This document shows positions 1 through 6,144 of a stretch of DNA of 8,441 bases, piece by piece. Numbering within the stretch: position 1 is the first letter of the stretch; the number at the start of each line of letters is the position of its first letter. The notes under the pieces were generated by a model, which was given only the letters and a program-made list of their open reading frames with translations, made no database searches and was not told where the DNA came from. Where the stretch lies: contig DUJK01000104.1 in the NCBI GenBank assembly GCA_013329925.1, positions 3,978-12,418 on the forward strand, read 5' to 3'. Source of the DNA: Candidatus Poseidoniaceae archaeon (GTDB lineage: Archaea > Thermoplasmatota > Poseidoniia > Poseidoniales > Poseidoniaceae). A program made the position numbers and the translations under genes.

Positions 1-92
1 TGCTGTGCGTCAACTCTTGCTTGACCGCCACCTGCTTCACTTTGCGCCTTCCTATTGCGCAGGTCTCGCAGTCGTTCTTCAGTCGTAGGCAT
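1..92 (-). CDS. pccB: Acyl-CoA/propionyl-CoA carboxylase beta (carboxyltransferase) subunit, N-terminal fragment
   Basis: Reading the minus strand from the ATG at 92 gives 30 codons and no stop before the window edge. The peptide starts MPTTEERLRDLRNRKAQ and continues through a Gly-Gly-Gly run to ARVDAQ, with the next partial codon (CA) compatible with His. This is the usual N-terminus of biotin-dependent carboxyltransferase beta subunits: an acidic/basic helix, a GGG turn, then R-x-x-x-QH before a Lys-rich loop. In that family the enzyme moves carboxyl groups from biotin to acetyl- or propionyl-CoA in the cytoplasm. The start is supported by AGGTGA (98-103 on the complement) five bases upstream. 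It is divergent from the methylmalonyl-CoA mutase subunit and MeaB genes, which favours propionyl-CoA as substrate, but acetyl-CoA or another acyl-CoA cannot be excluded from 30 residues. The remaining protein, normally over 500 residues, lies outside the window. Confidence 0.8.
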   Translation of the reverse strand, partial: MPTTEERLRDLRNRKAQSEAGGGQARVDAQ

Positions 93-97
93 TGGTG

Positions 98-103
98 TCA
101 CCT
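98..103 (-). promoter_or_regulatory. Shine-Dalgarno site of the carboxylase beta gene
   Basis: The complement reads AGGTGA, five bases before the ATG at 92. The same hexamer with a 4-nt spacer precedes three other genes in this window, so it is a consistent ribosome-binding signal here and fixes this start. Confidence 0.7.
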
Positions 104-116
104 AGTGTATGTATCA

Positions 117-129
117 AAAGGCCGCCTTT
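117..129. repeat. 13-bp palindrome AAAGGC-C-GCCTTT, possible operator
   Basis: Two 6-base arms, AAAGGC and GCCTTT, are exact inverted repeats around one central base. It sits in the divergent intergenic region, about 25-37 bases upstream of the carboxylase beta start, next to its putative promoter. A dimeric repressor could bind here, but a 6-base palindrome can also arise by chance and I see no second copy in the window. Confidence 0.3.
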
Positions 130-238
130 ATTGCTTACCGTGTTTTTGGGCGTGTAAAGCATTGCATTAGAGGTAAAAGTATGCTTCGAGGATGATTTCA
201 AGGGTTGTCTTGATAGGTGAGCATTTCTCCGACTAATC

Positions 239-685
239 ATGAGCCAACCTTTGCGCATTGTTGTTGCCAAGCCCGGTCTTGATGGTCATGACCGCGGTGC
301 AAAAGTCGTTGCTCGAACCTTACGTGATGCAGGACATGAAGTAATTTACACCGGATTACGCAGAACAGCACAGCAAATTGTCGATACTGTTAGAGATGAA
401 GATGCTAGATTTTTGGGGCTTTCTTCTCTCTCAGGGGCGCATAATCATCTATTTCCAAAAGTCTGTGAACTACTGGTTGCAGAGGGATTGAATGATGTCA
501 TTGTCTTTGCCGGCGGAATAATTCCTCACGACGACCGAAGTGGTTTGTTCAGTTGCAAAATCAGAGCAATATTTGGACCAGGGACACCAACGGCTGAAAT
601 CCTAGAATTTATCGACACCTCGGCAAATATGCCTAATATAGGAGTTGGAGATTCCAATGATTGGTTTTGGGAATCTTCGGCTTGA
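239..685 (+). CDS. mcmB: Methylmalonyl-CoA mutase, small B12-binding subunit
   Basis: This 148-residue protein is a stand-alone cobalamin-binding domain. The DxHxxG signature is seen as D15-G-H17-D-R-G20, where His17 would be the lower axial ligand of cobalt. It is followed by the S-x-L loop (GLSSLSGAH, 60-68), the GG turn (92-93) and FGPGT (112-116), in the order typical of methylmalonyl-CoA mutase C-terminal domains. In split archaeal-type mutases this subunit joins a separate catalytic subunit to convert methylmalonyl-CoA to succinyl-CoA. That large subunit is absent from the window. A tail of about 22 residues ending DWFWESSA extends past the domain. The ATG at 239 is the only plausible start because an in-frame TGA lies at 218-220. 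The nearest AGGTGA (215-220) is 18 nt away, too far for normal use, so initiation may be leaderless or SD-independent. The MeaB gene follows after 9 bases. Confidence 0.93.
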   Translation: MSQPLRIVVAKPGLDGHDRGAKVVARTLRDAGHEVIYTGLRRTAQQIVDTVRDEDARFLGLSSLSGAHNHLFPKVCELLVAEGLNDVIVFAGGIIPHDDRSGLFSCKIRAIFGPGTPTAEILEFIDTSANMPNIGVGDSNDWFWESSA

Positions 686-690
686 GGTGA
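685..690 (+). promoter_or_regulatory. Shine-Dalgarno site fixing the TTG start of the MeaB gene
   Basis: AGGTGA overlaps the last base of the mcmB stop codon and lies 4 nt before the TTG at 695. This spacing matches the other AGGTGA sites and is the main reason to accept the non-ATG start. Confidence 0.65.
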
Positions 691-694
691 TTTT

Positions 695-1609
695 TTGAGT
701 GACCAACTGATTAAAGCAGCCATAAATGGTAATCGGAGGTCGCTTGCTAGAACTCTGACTGGTCTGGAAAACGGCCAGATTACGCTAGGCCAGATAAAAC
801 AGATTACCGATATTAGTATAACCTCTAAGGGTAATGAAAACTGGCGTTCAATTGCCATAACAGGTGCTCCTGGAGTTGGCAAATCTTGTTTGATAGACAA
901 ATTACTAGCTACTTGGGCCGGAAGTGGATTAAAAATTGCTTTACTGGCCATAGATCCTTCTTCACCACGTACTGGTGGTGCCCTGCTTGGAGACCGAGTA
1001 AGAATCACGGCAATTGACTTAGATGACATCAAAGAAAGTATCTATGTTAGGTCCATCGCTACCAGGAAATCTTCAGGCAGTGTGCCGCTAATAGTTTCAG
1101 ATATGATTGAGTTTTTGGTATTAGCAGGTTGGGATAGAGTGATTATTGAAACAGTTGGTTCAGGACAAGCTGAGGTGCGCTGTGCTGCCATAGCGGACCG
1201 TATTGTAGTGGTTGAAGGTCCGGCAAGAGGTGACGGAGTACAAGCAGAAAAAGCCGGCTTACTAGAATTGGCAGATGCGGTAATTGTCAACAAATCTGAC
1301 CTCGATGGTGCAGAAAAACATGCTGAAGAATTAATCGAATCATTTCATCTTGGTCTTGGAGACGCACCTCCCGTTTTACTAACCTCGGCCCTTGATGGCG
1401 ATGGTATTGCTGCTGCATCTAGTACACTACTCGAGTTGAAGGATTCAGGACGTTCAAATAGGGCACGCTGGCGTGAGAGGTTACTTGCTCAACATGAACG
1501 AAGAATCTTAGAATCTGATAAACTGGAAGAAATGCTTGTTTCGTTGGCGGCAGGTTCAATTTCTATAACAGAAGCCCTAGATATATTAGGGGGCAGAAAA
1601 AATGAGTGA
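695..1609 (+). CDS. meaB: MeaB/ArgK-type GTPase, methylmalonyl-CoA mutase chaperone
   Basis: This 304-residue P-loop GTPase is close to full family length. It shows Walker A GAPGVGKS (57-64), the family signature DPSSPRTGGALLGDR (87-101), the Walker B/switch region ETVGSGQAEV (152-161), DGVQAEKAGLLE (180-191) and the guanine-specificity motif NKSD (199-202). Family members (MeaB, human MMAA) couple GTP hydrolysis to delivery and protection of adenosylcobalamin in methylmalonyl-CoA mutase. The older name ArgK (a transport kinase) is generally considered wrong. It lies directly after the B12-binding subunit, as expected for a dedicated chaperone. Translation starts at TTG, supported by AGGTGA four bases upstream. 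Its last 8 bases overlap the next gene. The helical C-terminal region (about 255-304) corresponds to the family's dimerisation segment. NKSD instead of the usual NKAD is a conservative change. Confidence 0.95.
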   Translation: MSDQLIKAAINGNRRSLARTLTGLENGQITLGQIKQITDISITSKGNENWRSIAITGAPGVGKSCLIDKLLATWAGSGLKIALLAIDPSSPRTGGALLGDRVRITAIDLDDIKESIYVRSIATRKSSGSVPLIVSDMIEFLVLAGWDRVIIETVGSGQAEVRCAAIADRIVVVEGPARGDGVQAEKAGLLELADAVIVNKSDLDGAEKHAEELIESFHLGLGDAPPVLLTSALDGDGIAAASSTLLELKDSGRSNRARWRERLLAQHERRILESDKLEEMLVSLAAGSISITEALDILGGRKNE

Positions 1610-2225
1610 ACAGGTAGAACTAACTAACCCAGTGGATTTATCTATCGGGGGTATGAGTGGTCATATATTTCGTCGTATCTTTCATATTTCGATGTTCATA
1701 ATTCCATATATTTACTTTGAATTTGGCGAAGATGTGGCTGAAGGAATTGGTATTACTTTGTCAGAGGTTGTATCGCTAGTCATTATAGTGGCCATTTTTG
1801 GTGAAGCCCTGAGATTAAAATTTGGTTTTACTGTATTTGGTCAGCGAGAATATGAAGCAAAACAAGTTTCTGCATTAGCGTGGGGCGGCTTTGCTGTTGG
1901 AATGGTATTATTATTGGCTCCAGTAAAGGAGTATGCATATCCCTTAATCCTTTCATTGGCTTTTGGTGATCCTTTTATGGGCGAGTTACGCCGTAAGGGT
2001 TTACAAACTAAGGAAGTGATTATTTTCTCAACAATTTTCCTCGTTAGTTTGTGGTTAACTTGTTGGTATCTGTTTGCCACCCCATGGTGGTTGGCAGTTA
2101 TTTTTGCCCCGCTTTGCGTATTTTCAGAAATGCCAAGACTGCGTTACATTGATGATAATGCTACCATGTTACTTATTCCGCTGGCCGGGATTTTAATCCT
2201 AGAACCATTCATTGGATTATTGTGA
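1602..2225 (+). CDS. Dolichol/polyprenol kinase-like integral membrane protein
   Basis: The 207-residue protein is mostly hydrophobic, with about five to six membrane segments after a short polar N-terminus. It carries landmarks of the dolichol kinase/phytol kinase/CDP-diglyceride synthetase-like family: RRIFHIS (24-30) at the start of the first helix, GDPFMGELRR (122-131) in the place of the family's GD-x-A-x-x-x-G-R nucleotide motif, and E176 with P178 followed by DDN-x-T (184-188). The family uses CTP to phosphorylate polyprenols or transfers cytidylyl groups to lipid phosphates. In archaea this would serve dolichol-phosphate or membrane-lipid metabolism. The substrate cannot be told from sequence. 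The ATG lies inside the end of the MeaB gene (8-base overlap), preceded by AGGGGG (1588-1593), so it is co-transcribed with the mutase genes although no metabolic link is evident. The glycine-rich part of the GD motif is divergent, so activity is less certain than family. Confidence 0.72.
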   Translation: MSEQVELTNPVDLSIGGMSGHIFRRIFHISMFIIPYIYFEFGEDVAEGIGITLSEVVSLVIIVAIFGEALRLKFGFTVFGQREYEAKQVSALAWGGFAVGMVLLLAPVKEYAYPLILSLAFGDPFMGELRRKGLQTKEVIIFSTIFLVSLWLTCWYLFATPWWLAVIFAPLCVFSEMPRLRYIDDNATMLLIPLAGILILEPFIGLL

Positions 2226-2275
2226 TATCTTTCAATATGTTAAAATGTCGATTAGTGTAGGGATGTTTGAACAGC

Positions 2276-2389
2276 ATGGATGAAGAAGATACCAAATATT
2301 CCGACCCGCCCCAAGGTGCCTATTACTTCGTATACATTCTCTCAATGATTCTACTTGGTGTTGCAATGTTTGCTTACCCTCTTTGGTAA
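2276..2389 (+). CDS. Small single-helix membrane protein, 37 residues
   Basis: An ATG at 2276 opens 37 codons ending in TAA at 2387-2389. The product has an acidic N-terminus (MDEEDTKYSDPPQGAYY) followed by one strongly hydrophobic segment from about residue 17 to 34, ending AYPLW. This clean cytosolic-head, single-helix layout and its fit into the gap between two plus-strand genes suggest a real small protein. It resembles in form the tiny accessory subunits of membrane respiratory complexes, but I do not recognise a family. An in-frame TTG at 2267, three bases after AGGGA (2259-2263), would add three residues. A weak AT-rich element (CAATATGTTAAAAT, 2233-2246) lies upstream and could be its promoter. 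Conservation in related genomes would decide whether it is translated. Confidence 0.5.
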   Translation: MDEEDTKYSDPPQGAYYFVYILSMILLGVAMFAYPLW

Positions 2390-2413
2390 TTTGCCAAGCA
2401 AAAAGCGACTCTT

Positions 2414-2424
2414 CATATAATTAA
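2414..2424 (+). promoter_or_regulatory. TATA-like box for leaderless asparagine synthetase-family gene
   Basis: CATATAATTAA is centred about 22-24 bases before the ATG at 2441, and no Shine-Dalgarno site is present between them. In archaea transcription usually starts about 25 bases after the TATA centre, so the mRNA would begin at or within a few bases of the start codon. This is an inferred leaderless promoter driving the two-gene unit 2441-5427. Confidence 0.5.
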
Positions 2425-2440
2425 TCGGTCATCAAAATTT

Positions 2441-4219
2441 ATGTGCGGAATCTCAGGGATGTTTTCATCTCCCGATGATTCTGTAGTCAATCAAATGGTC
2501 AAAATTCTTGAACACCGAGGCCCAGATGGCTCAGGTGTTTGGTCTGATGAAGTCATAAGTTTGGGACATAATCGTTTGTCGATTGTCGACATACATGGTA
2601 GTCAACAACCAATCATTGGCAATTCAAGTACCGTACTAATTGCTAATGGTGAGATATATAATCACCTAGATTTGCGTAGCAAGCTAAAATATAACTGGAA
2701 AACTTCTGGAGATTCTGAAGTTATTCTCGCGCTTCATGAAAAGTATGCTAAAAGTGTTGCAGGAGTTGGTGATATTAATCACACAGATTGGGTTAAGCAA
2801 TTGAATGGTATGTTCAGTTTTGCGTTGTGGGATAGTGAACATCGGGAACTAATACTAGCTAGAGATTCGCTTGGTATCAAGCCACTAGTTCGCACAATAA
2901 TTGACGGGAGTCTTTTGTTTGCCAGTGAAATTAAGGCATTTCATGCCCATGAATCATATCAACCGGTCATTGATGAAATTGCACTAGGATTGAGACTGGC
3001 ATGGGAATATTGCTTGGATTCCTCGACTTTGATTAAGAATGTACATCAGGTTCGCCCTGGTACTGTAGAGGTTTGGCGGGAAGACGCTACAGGACAACCT
3101 TACTTGCATTCAGTAACTAGTTATGAGCGCCAGCAACTTAATCCAGTGGCCACTTGGAATCCTGATTTAGAAGCAAAAAGTTTGCTCGAATCGTTTACCT
3201 ACAGCGTTCAAGAACGCCTTATGGCGGATGTTCCGGTTGGAATTGTCCTCTCAGGCGGTCTTGATTCTTCATTAGTTGCCGCAGTTGCCAGTGATGCTGC
3301 AATGCGTGAATCAAAACCAGTGCCTGCTTGTTGGACGGTCGCAGAAAGTGAGGATAATCCGGATTGGATTGCTGCAGAAGAAGTCGCTAGCACCCTGGAT
3401 TTGCAACATCATACAAAGGTAATGTCTGAAGACGGTTTTGTCAAAGATATTCCAAAGTTAGCCTATTATGGTGAAGATCTCGATGTATCGGTGTTATTCT
3501 TTCAACCACTTTTCAAGGAAATGCAAAAGCACGTCAAAGTCGGGCTTTGTGGTCAAGGTGCGGATGAATTGCATGCCGGGTATCCACGCTACAAGTCGTT
3601 AACCAATCACAGTGAAGTAGTAAACTCTAGACTGAATCAAATTGATGATTCGGTAACTAAGCCAATAATTAATCGTAATCTGCCAATTGACAGCTGCTGG
3701 TATTCTAACAGTTTGTTGCCTGAAGATTATACTGATAATCTGGAACAATTCCTTGACTTTGAACTTGAACGTGGCCAGTTGAGTAATTTTCAATTAAGAT
3801 TAGTAGACCGTCACTCAATGGCCAATTCTTTAGAAGTTAGAGTGCCATTCCTAGGCCAGCGACACCGACAACATTCATACCGCTTACCAGAAGAATGGCG
3901 TTTGCCCCATAATGGGTTAGAAAAGGCGGCTCTAAGATCAGCAGCCAGGTTAACCAAGTTACCTAGGTCGATTACTGACCGGCCAAAACTCCCAGCCGGG
4001 ACAGCAACTTCACCAAATCAACTTCGCCAATTCTTGGGTGAGTTTTCTCATCTCTCTGATGCAGTAGCGCAGAAATATACTAAGTTTAGTAAACTATTGA
4101 ATGATCTACCTGATATGGCGATTGGTCTTGGTTTGTTTGAGGCTTTGCACATAAACCAACCACTGCATAGTCGAACCAATTTTTCTATAGAATCATTGAT
4201 TGATGAGGTGATAGCATGA
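2441..4219 (+). CDS. asnB: Glutamine-hydrolysing asparagine synthetase-family amidotransferase
   Basis: This 592-residue protein has the two standard AsnB domains. The N-terminal class II glutaminase domain begins MCGISG, so Cys2 becomes the catalytic nucleophile after Met removal. That fixes the start. It also shows RGPDG (26-30), R45, NGEIYN (69-74), SGDSE (89-93) and RDSLGIKPL. The C-terminal ATP-pyrophosphatase domain has the PP-loop SGGLDSS (271-277), GQGADE (371-376) and, near residue 465, SLEVRVPFLG. Family chemistry is ATP-dependent activation of a carboxylate (beta-AMP-aspartate in true AsnB) and amidation with ammonia from glutamine. Gln372 replaces the Glu of the GEGxDE form, a variant also known in AsnB relatives. 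It overlaps the glutamate-cysteine ligase gene by 4 bases and seems to be expressed from its own leaderless promoter. Ordinary asparagine synthesis is the default reading. A dedicated amidotransferase acting with the neighbour is possible. Confidence 0.92.
   Translation: MCGISGMFSSPDDSVVNQMVKILEHRGPDGSGVWSDEVISLGHNRLSIVDIHGSQQPIIGNSSTVLIANGEIYNHLDLRSKLKYNWKTSGDSEVILALHEKYAKSVAGVGDINHTDWVKQLNGMFSFALWDSEHRELILARDSLGIKPLVRTIIDGSLLFASEIKAFHAHESYQPVIDEIALGLRLAWEYCLDSSTLIKNVHQVRPGTVEVWREDATGQPYLHSVTSYERQQLNPVATWNPDLEAKSLLESFTYSVQERLMADVPVGIVLSGGLDSSLVAAVASDAAMRESKPVPACWTVAESEDNPDWIAAEEVASTLDLQHHTKVMSEDGFVKDIPKLAYYGEDLDVSVLFFQPLFKEMQKHVKVGLCGQGADELHAGYPRYKSLTNHSEVVNSRLNQIDDSVTKPIINRNLPIDSCWYSNSLLPEDYTDNLEQFLDFELERGQLSNFQLRLVDRHSMANSLEVRVPFLGQRHRQHSYRLPEEWRLPHNGLEKAALRSAARLTKLPRSITDRPKLPAGTATSPNQLRQFLGEFSHLSDAVAQKYTKFSKLLNDLPDMAIGLGLFEALHINQPLHSRTNFSIESLIDEVIA
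4206..4211 (+). promoter_or_regulatory. Shine-Dalgarno site of the glutamate-cysteine ligase gene
   Basis: AGGTGA lies inside the last codons of the asparagine synthetase-family gene, 4 nt before the ATG at 4216, whose first bases form the ATGA overlap with the upstream stop. This arrangement implies translational coupling. Confidence 0.7.
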
Positions 4220-5427
4220 ATTTACATGAACTATCAACATTAATTGAAGATAAAAGGGCAAACATTACCGCATGGATGGAGAAAAAACGGCTAGAAGTTT
4301 CCATTCCAATTTATGGCAGTGTTGATATTCGTGATGCTGGCTGGAAAATCGCTGTAGTTGATGCCAATCACTTCCCTGCCGGTTTCAATAATGTCGCCAA
4401 AGAAGATGAAGAACATCTAGCTGCATTACTTAGAAATAATATTTTGAGACGTGATAAGAACTGCAAGTGGGTACACCTATATCCCGAATCACATACTAGA
4501 AATTCCGCATATGCAGAGAACCTAAGGACTTTACAGAGATTGCTAAAAATGGTTGATTTCCGAGTCACTGTCGGTTCACCGGAACTTGAAGGACACGGCT
4601 CAATTGCCGGTCTTTCAGGACCATTAAATCTAGATAATGTGGAGTTGAAAGATTTTGATGGTGAACAAGGAATTGCTATTGATGGTGAAAGACCAGATTT
4701 GATACTTCTCAACAATGACTTGACTGAGGGATTATTGCCTGGGCTTAGTTCTAGCAGAGTGTCCCCCCCTCCTCAAATGGGTTGGCATGTGAGAAAAAAG
4801 TCAGATCATTATCAAGCACTGCAGGGTTACGTCGATGAAATCGCTGGAATGCTTGAGATTGATCCATGGTATTTGATGACTGAATGGTTTGTCTCTAAAG
4901 ATAAATGCCTAGATAAAGAAGCTTGTAGAATTGAACTTGCTGGAGAAGTCGATGATTTCCTCTCAAAGATTGGAGCAAGATACCAAGATATGGGGATTGA
5001 TAGAGAGCCAGTAGTATTCATCAAGAACAATAGTGGTACGTATGGACTGGGGATTTTATCAGTTAAGAGTGGTAGTGAGTTGCTCAAACTTTCTAATCGC
5101 AAAATGAAGAAATTAATGTACTCTAAAGGCGGTGTTGATGTAGAGGATTTCTTAATCCAAGAAGGAGTGCCGACTTGTCTTACTACTGATTCTGATGGTC
5201 CAGTTGAACCGGTTGTTTACTTGGTTGATGGGCAGGCAGCCTCTTGGTTTTACCGAATTAATGAGAAGAAATCAGATATCGAAAACCTCAATTCTCCAAG
5301 TGCAGTTTTCCAAAGCCATTCTGAAGTTGGTCACATTTATGGCAAACATGCTCATGGTTGGCATGCCTTGGTTGCTGAACTTTCGATGCTTGCTATGGGT
5401 AAAGAGTTTTCAGCATATCAAAATTAA
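4216..5427 (+). CDS. gshA: Glutamate-cysteine ligase, Acidithiobacillus type (PF08886-like)
   Basis: The 403-residue protein matches, in order, the conserved blocks I know from the proteobacterial GshA family typified by Acidithiobacillus ferrooxidans: SVDIRDAGWKIAVVDAN (35-51) and FPAGFNN (53-59), PESHTRN (90-96), LLNNDLTEG (164-172), PPPQMGWHVRKKSDH (184-198), FIKNNSGTYGLGI (268-280), QEGVPT, and EPVVYL (331-336) followed by WFYRIN and ENLNSPSAVF. These enzymes ligate glutamate and cysteine with ATP to gamma-glutamylcysteine. The K270 plus Gly-rich loop looks like an ATP-grasp nucleotide site (inference). At 403 residues it is slightly short for the family but no block is missing. It is translationally coupled to the asparagine synthetase-family gene. 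No glutathione synthetase is present nearby, so gamma-glutamylcysteine itself, or a derivative of it, may be the thiol. Presence in an archaeon suggests old transfer from bacteria, although base composition looks like that of its neighbours. Confidence 0.85.
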   Translation: MNLHELSTLIEDKRANITAWMEKKRLEVSIPIYGSVDIRDAGWKIAVVDANHFPAGFNNVAKEDEEHLAALLRNNILRRDKNCKWVHLYPESHTRNSAYAENLRTLQRLLKMVDFRVTVGSPELEGHGSIAGLSGPLNLDNVELKDFDGEQGIAIDGERPDLILLNNDLTEGLLPGLSSSRVSPPPQMGWHVRKKSDHYQALQGYVDEIAGMLEIDPWYLMTEWFVSKDKCLDKEACRIELAGEVDDFLSKIGARYQDMGIDREPVVFIKNNSGTYGLGILSVKSGSELLKLSNRKMKKLMYSKGGVDVEDFLIQEGVPTCLTTDSDGPVEPVVYLVDGQAASWFYRINEKKSDIENLNSPSAVFQSHSEVGHIYGKHAHGWHALVAELSMLAMGKEFSAYQN

Positions 5428-5460
5428 AGTCTAGCAAATAAATAATGCTATGAATGCCTT

Positions 5461-5467
5461 GGGAGGT
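5461..5467 (+). promoter_or_regulatory. Shine-Dalgarno site GGGAGGT
   Basis: GGGAGGT ends 2 nt before the ATG at 5470. The spacing is tight, but no other in-frame start exists between the upstream stop (TAA at 5443-5445) and this ATG. Confidence 0.5.
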
Positions 5468-5469
5468 TT

Positions 5470-6144
5470 ATGAGCAGAGCATGGTTGTATTCACTTACTA
5501 TCCTTATTGGACTGTGGGTTTCTGCTACTGCATTTGGTGGATTACTACCTGATAACCTGGCAGAATGGCCAGTAAATATCTGGTGTTGGGGTGTTTTTGT
5601 CTACATTTACAAGACCACAGGTCGTAAAGAAAGAATTGAGATGATTACCGTTCTGGCTTTTGCCACACCAATGGAATTATTCTTTAGTGAGGTTTGGAAT
5701 ATCTATGAATACCAACGAGGCTTGATGCCGCTATTTGTTCCAGCGGGTCATTATTTCTTATTCGATTTGGGAAGAATTATGGCAAACAAGATGAAACAAT
5801 CACTGGCTTTACCAATTTTGATACCATTTATTCCAATGGTGGCATATGGTTTCTATGATGGAAGTGATACATCCGGACTTATTCTTCTGATATTGGTATT
5901 GGTATTCACTAGATTCGGCCCACAACCTCGTTTGTATGCATCTATGGCTTGGGCGGCATTAGCAATGGAAATAGTCGGTACGCAATTAGGTAATTGGACT
6001 TGGGCAAATGAAGTGCCATGGACTGGTTTGACCGCTTGGAATCCTCCACTTTTGGTTGGTGCGTTCTATTGTTTTGGTGATTTACTAGTTAATATGACAG
6101 TCGTTAGGTTTGAAGAGAAGGCCCCCGTGGGGTTGCATGAATGA
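5470..6144 (+). CDS. Multi-pass membrane protein of unknown function with a possible internal duplication
   Basis: The 224-residue protein has about six to seven hydrophobic segments (roughly 5-25, 35-48, 57-75, 85-103, 113-127, 136-147, 155-172 and 192-208, some short). Polar and charged residues within or beside the helices are striking: P67-M-E69, E74, W76-N-x-Y-E80, P87, P91, G93-H94-Y95 and D99 in the first half, and M166-E167, G174-N-W176, W178, P183, N191-P-P193, Y200 and D204 in the second half. The two halves can be lined up as ME...WN/NW...Y/W...P...P...Y...D, which suggests duplication. Paired acidic residues in helices near W/Y motifs recall carotenoid cyclase or hydratase-like membrane enzymes, but I cannot assign a family. 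It starts the compact unit with the ferredoxin and two-helix protein and overlaps the ferredoxin gene by ATGA, so a membrane redox or lipid-modifying role is a fair guess only. Confidence 0.75.
   Translation: MSRAWLYSLTILIGLWVSATAFGGLLPDNLAEWPVNIWCWGVFVYIYKTTGRKERIEMITVLAFATPMELFFSEVWNIYEYQRGLMPLFVPAGHYFLFDLGRIMANKMKQSLALPILIPFIPMVAYGFYDGSDTSGLILLILVLVFTRFGPQPRLYASMAWAALAMEIVGTQLGNWTWANEVPWTGLTAWNPPLLVGAFYCFGDLLVNMTVVRFEEKAPVGLHE

Larger units (their letters stand above)
93..238. promoter_or_regulatory. Divergent promoter region between carboxylase beta and mutase small-subunit genes
   Basis: These 146 bases separate two divergently transcribed genes of what looks like one pathway and must hold promoters for both. 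A near-perfect palindrome lies at 117-129. On the minus strand the AT stretch around 126-135 (complement GCAATAAA) is a possible TATA element at a suitable distance for a short leader carrying the AGGTGA at 98-103. On the plus strand GTAAAAGTATGC (172-183) is a weak TATA candidate. No RNA gene or additional ORF is convincing here. Exact promoter positions are inference. Confidence 0.5.

Noticed and set aside
215..225. AGGTGA with a nearby ATT as an alternative start for a leader peptide or longer mcmB
   Set aside because: The frame from 223 is not the mcmB frame and ends after 19 codons, and the mcmB frame has a stop at 218-220, so ATG 239 stands.
526..1032. 168-codon antisense open frame across mcmB and meaB
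   Set aside because: It runs opposite two genes with clear family motifs, has no ribosome-binding site and its product shows no recognisable domain.
3551..3568. Gln372 in place of Glu in the GEGxDE motif as a sign of an inactive asparagine synthetase
   Set aside because: The GQG-x-DE form is common in AsnB-family proteins, and Cys2 and the SGGLDSS loop are intact, so inactivity is not supported.
5195..5434. 79-codon frame overlapping the end of the glutamate-cysteine ligase gene
   Set aside because: It lies in another frame of a well-supported conserved region (EPVVYL...ENLNSPSAVF) and has no motif of its own.
5436..5446. AAATAAATAAT as a TATA box for the membrane-protein gene at 5470
   Set aside because: Transcription would begin about 26 nt later, at or inside the Shine-Dalgarno site that the gene seems to use, so the two signals conflict.
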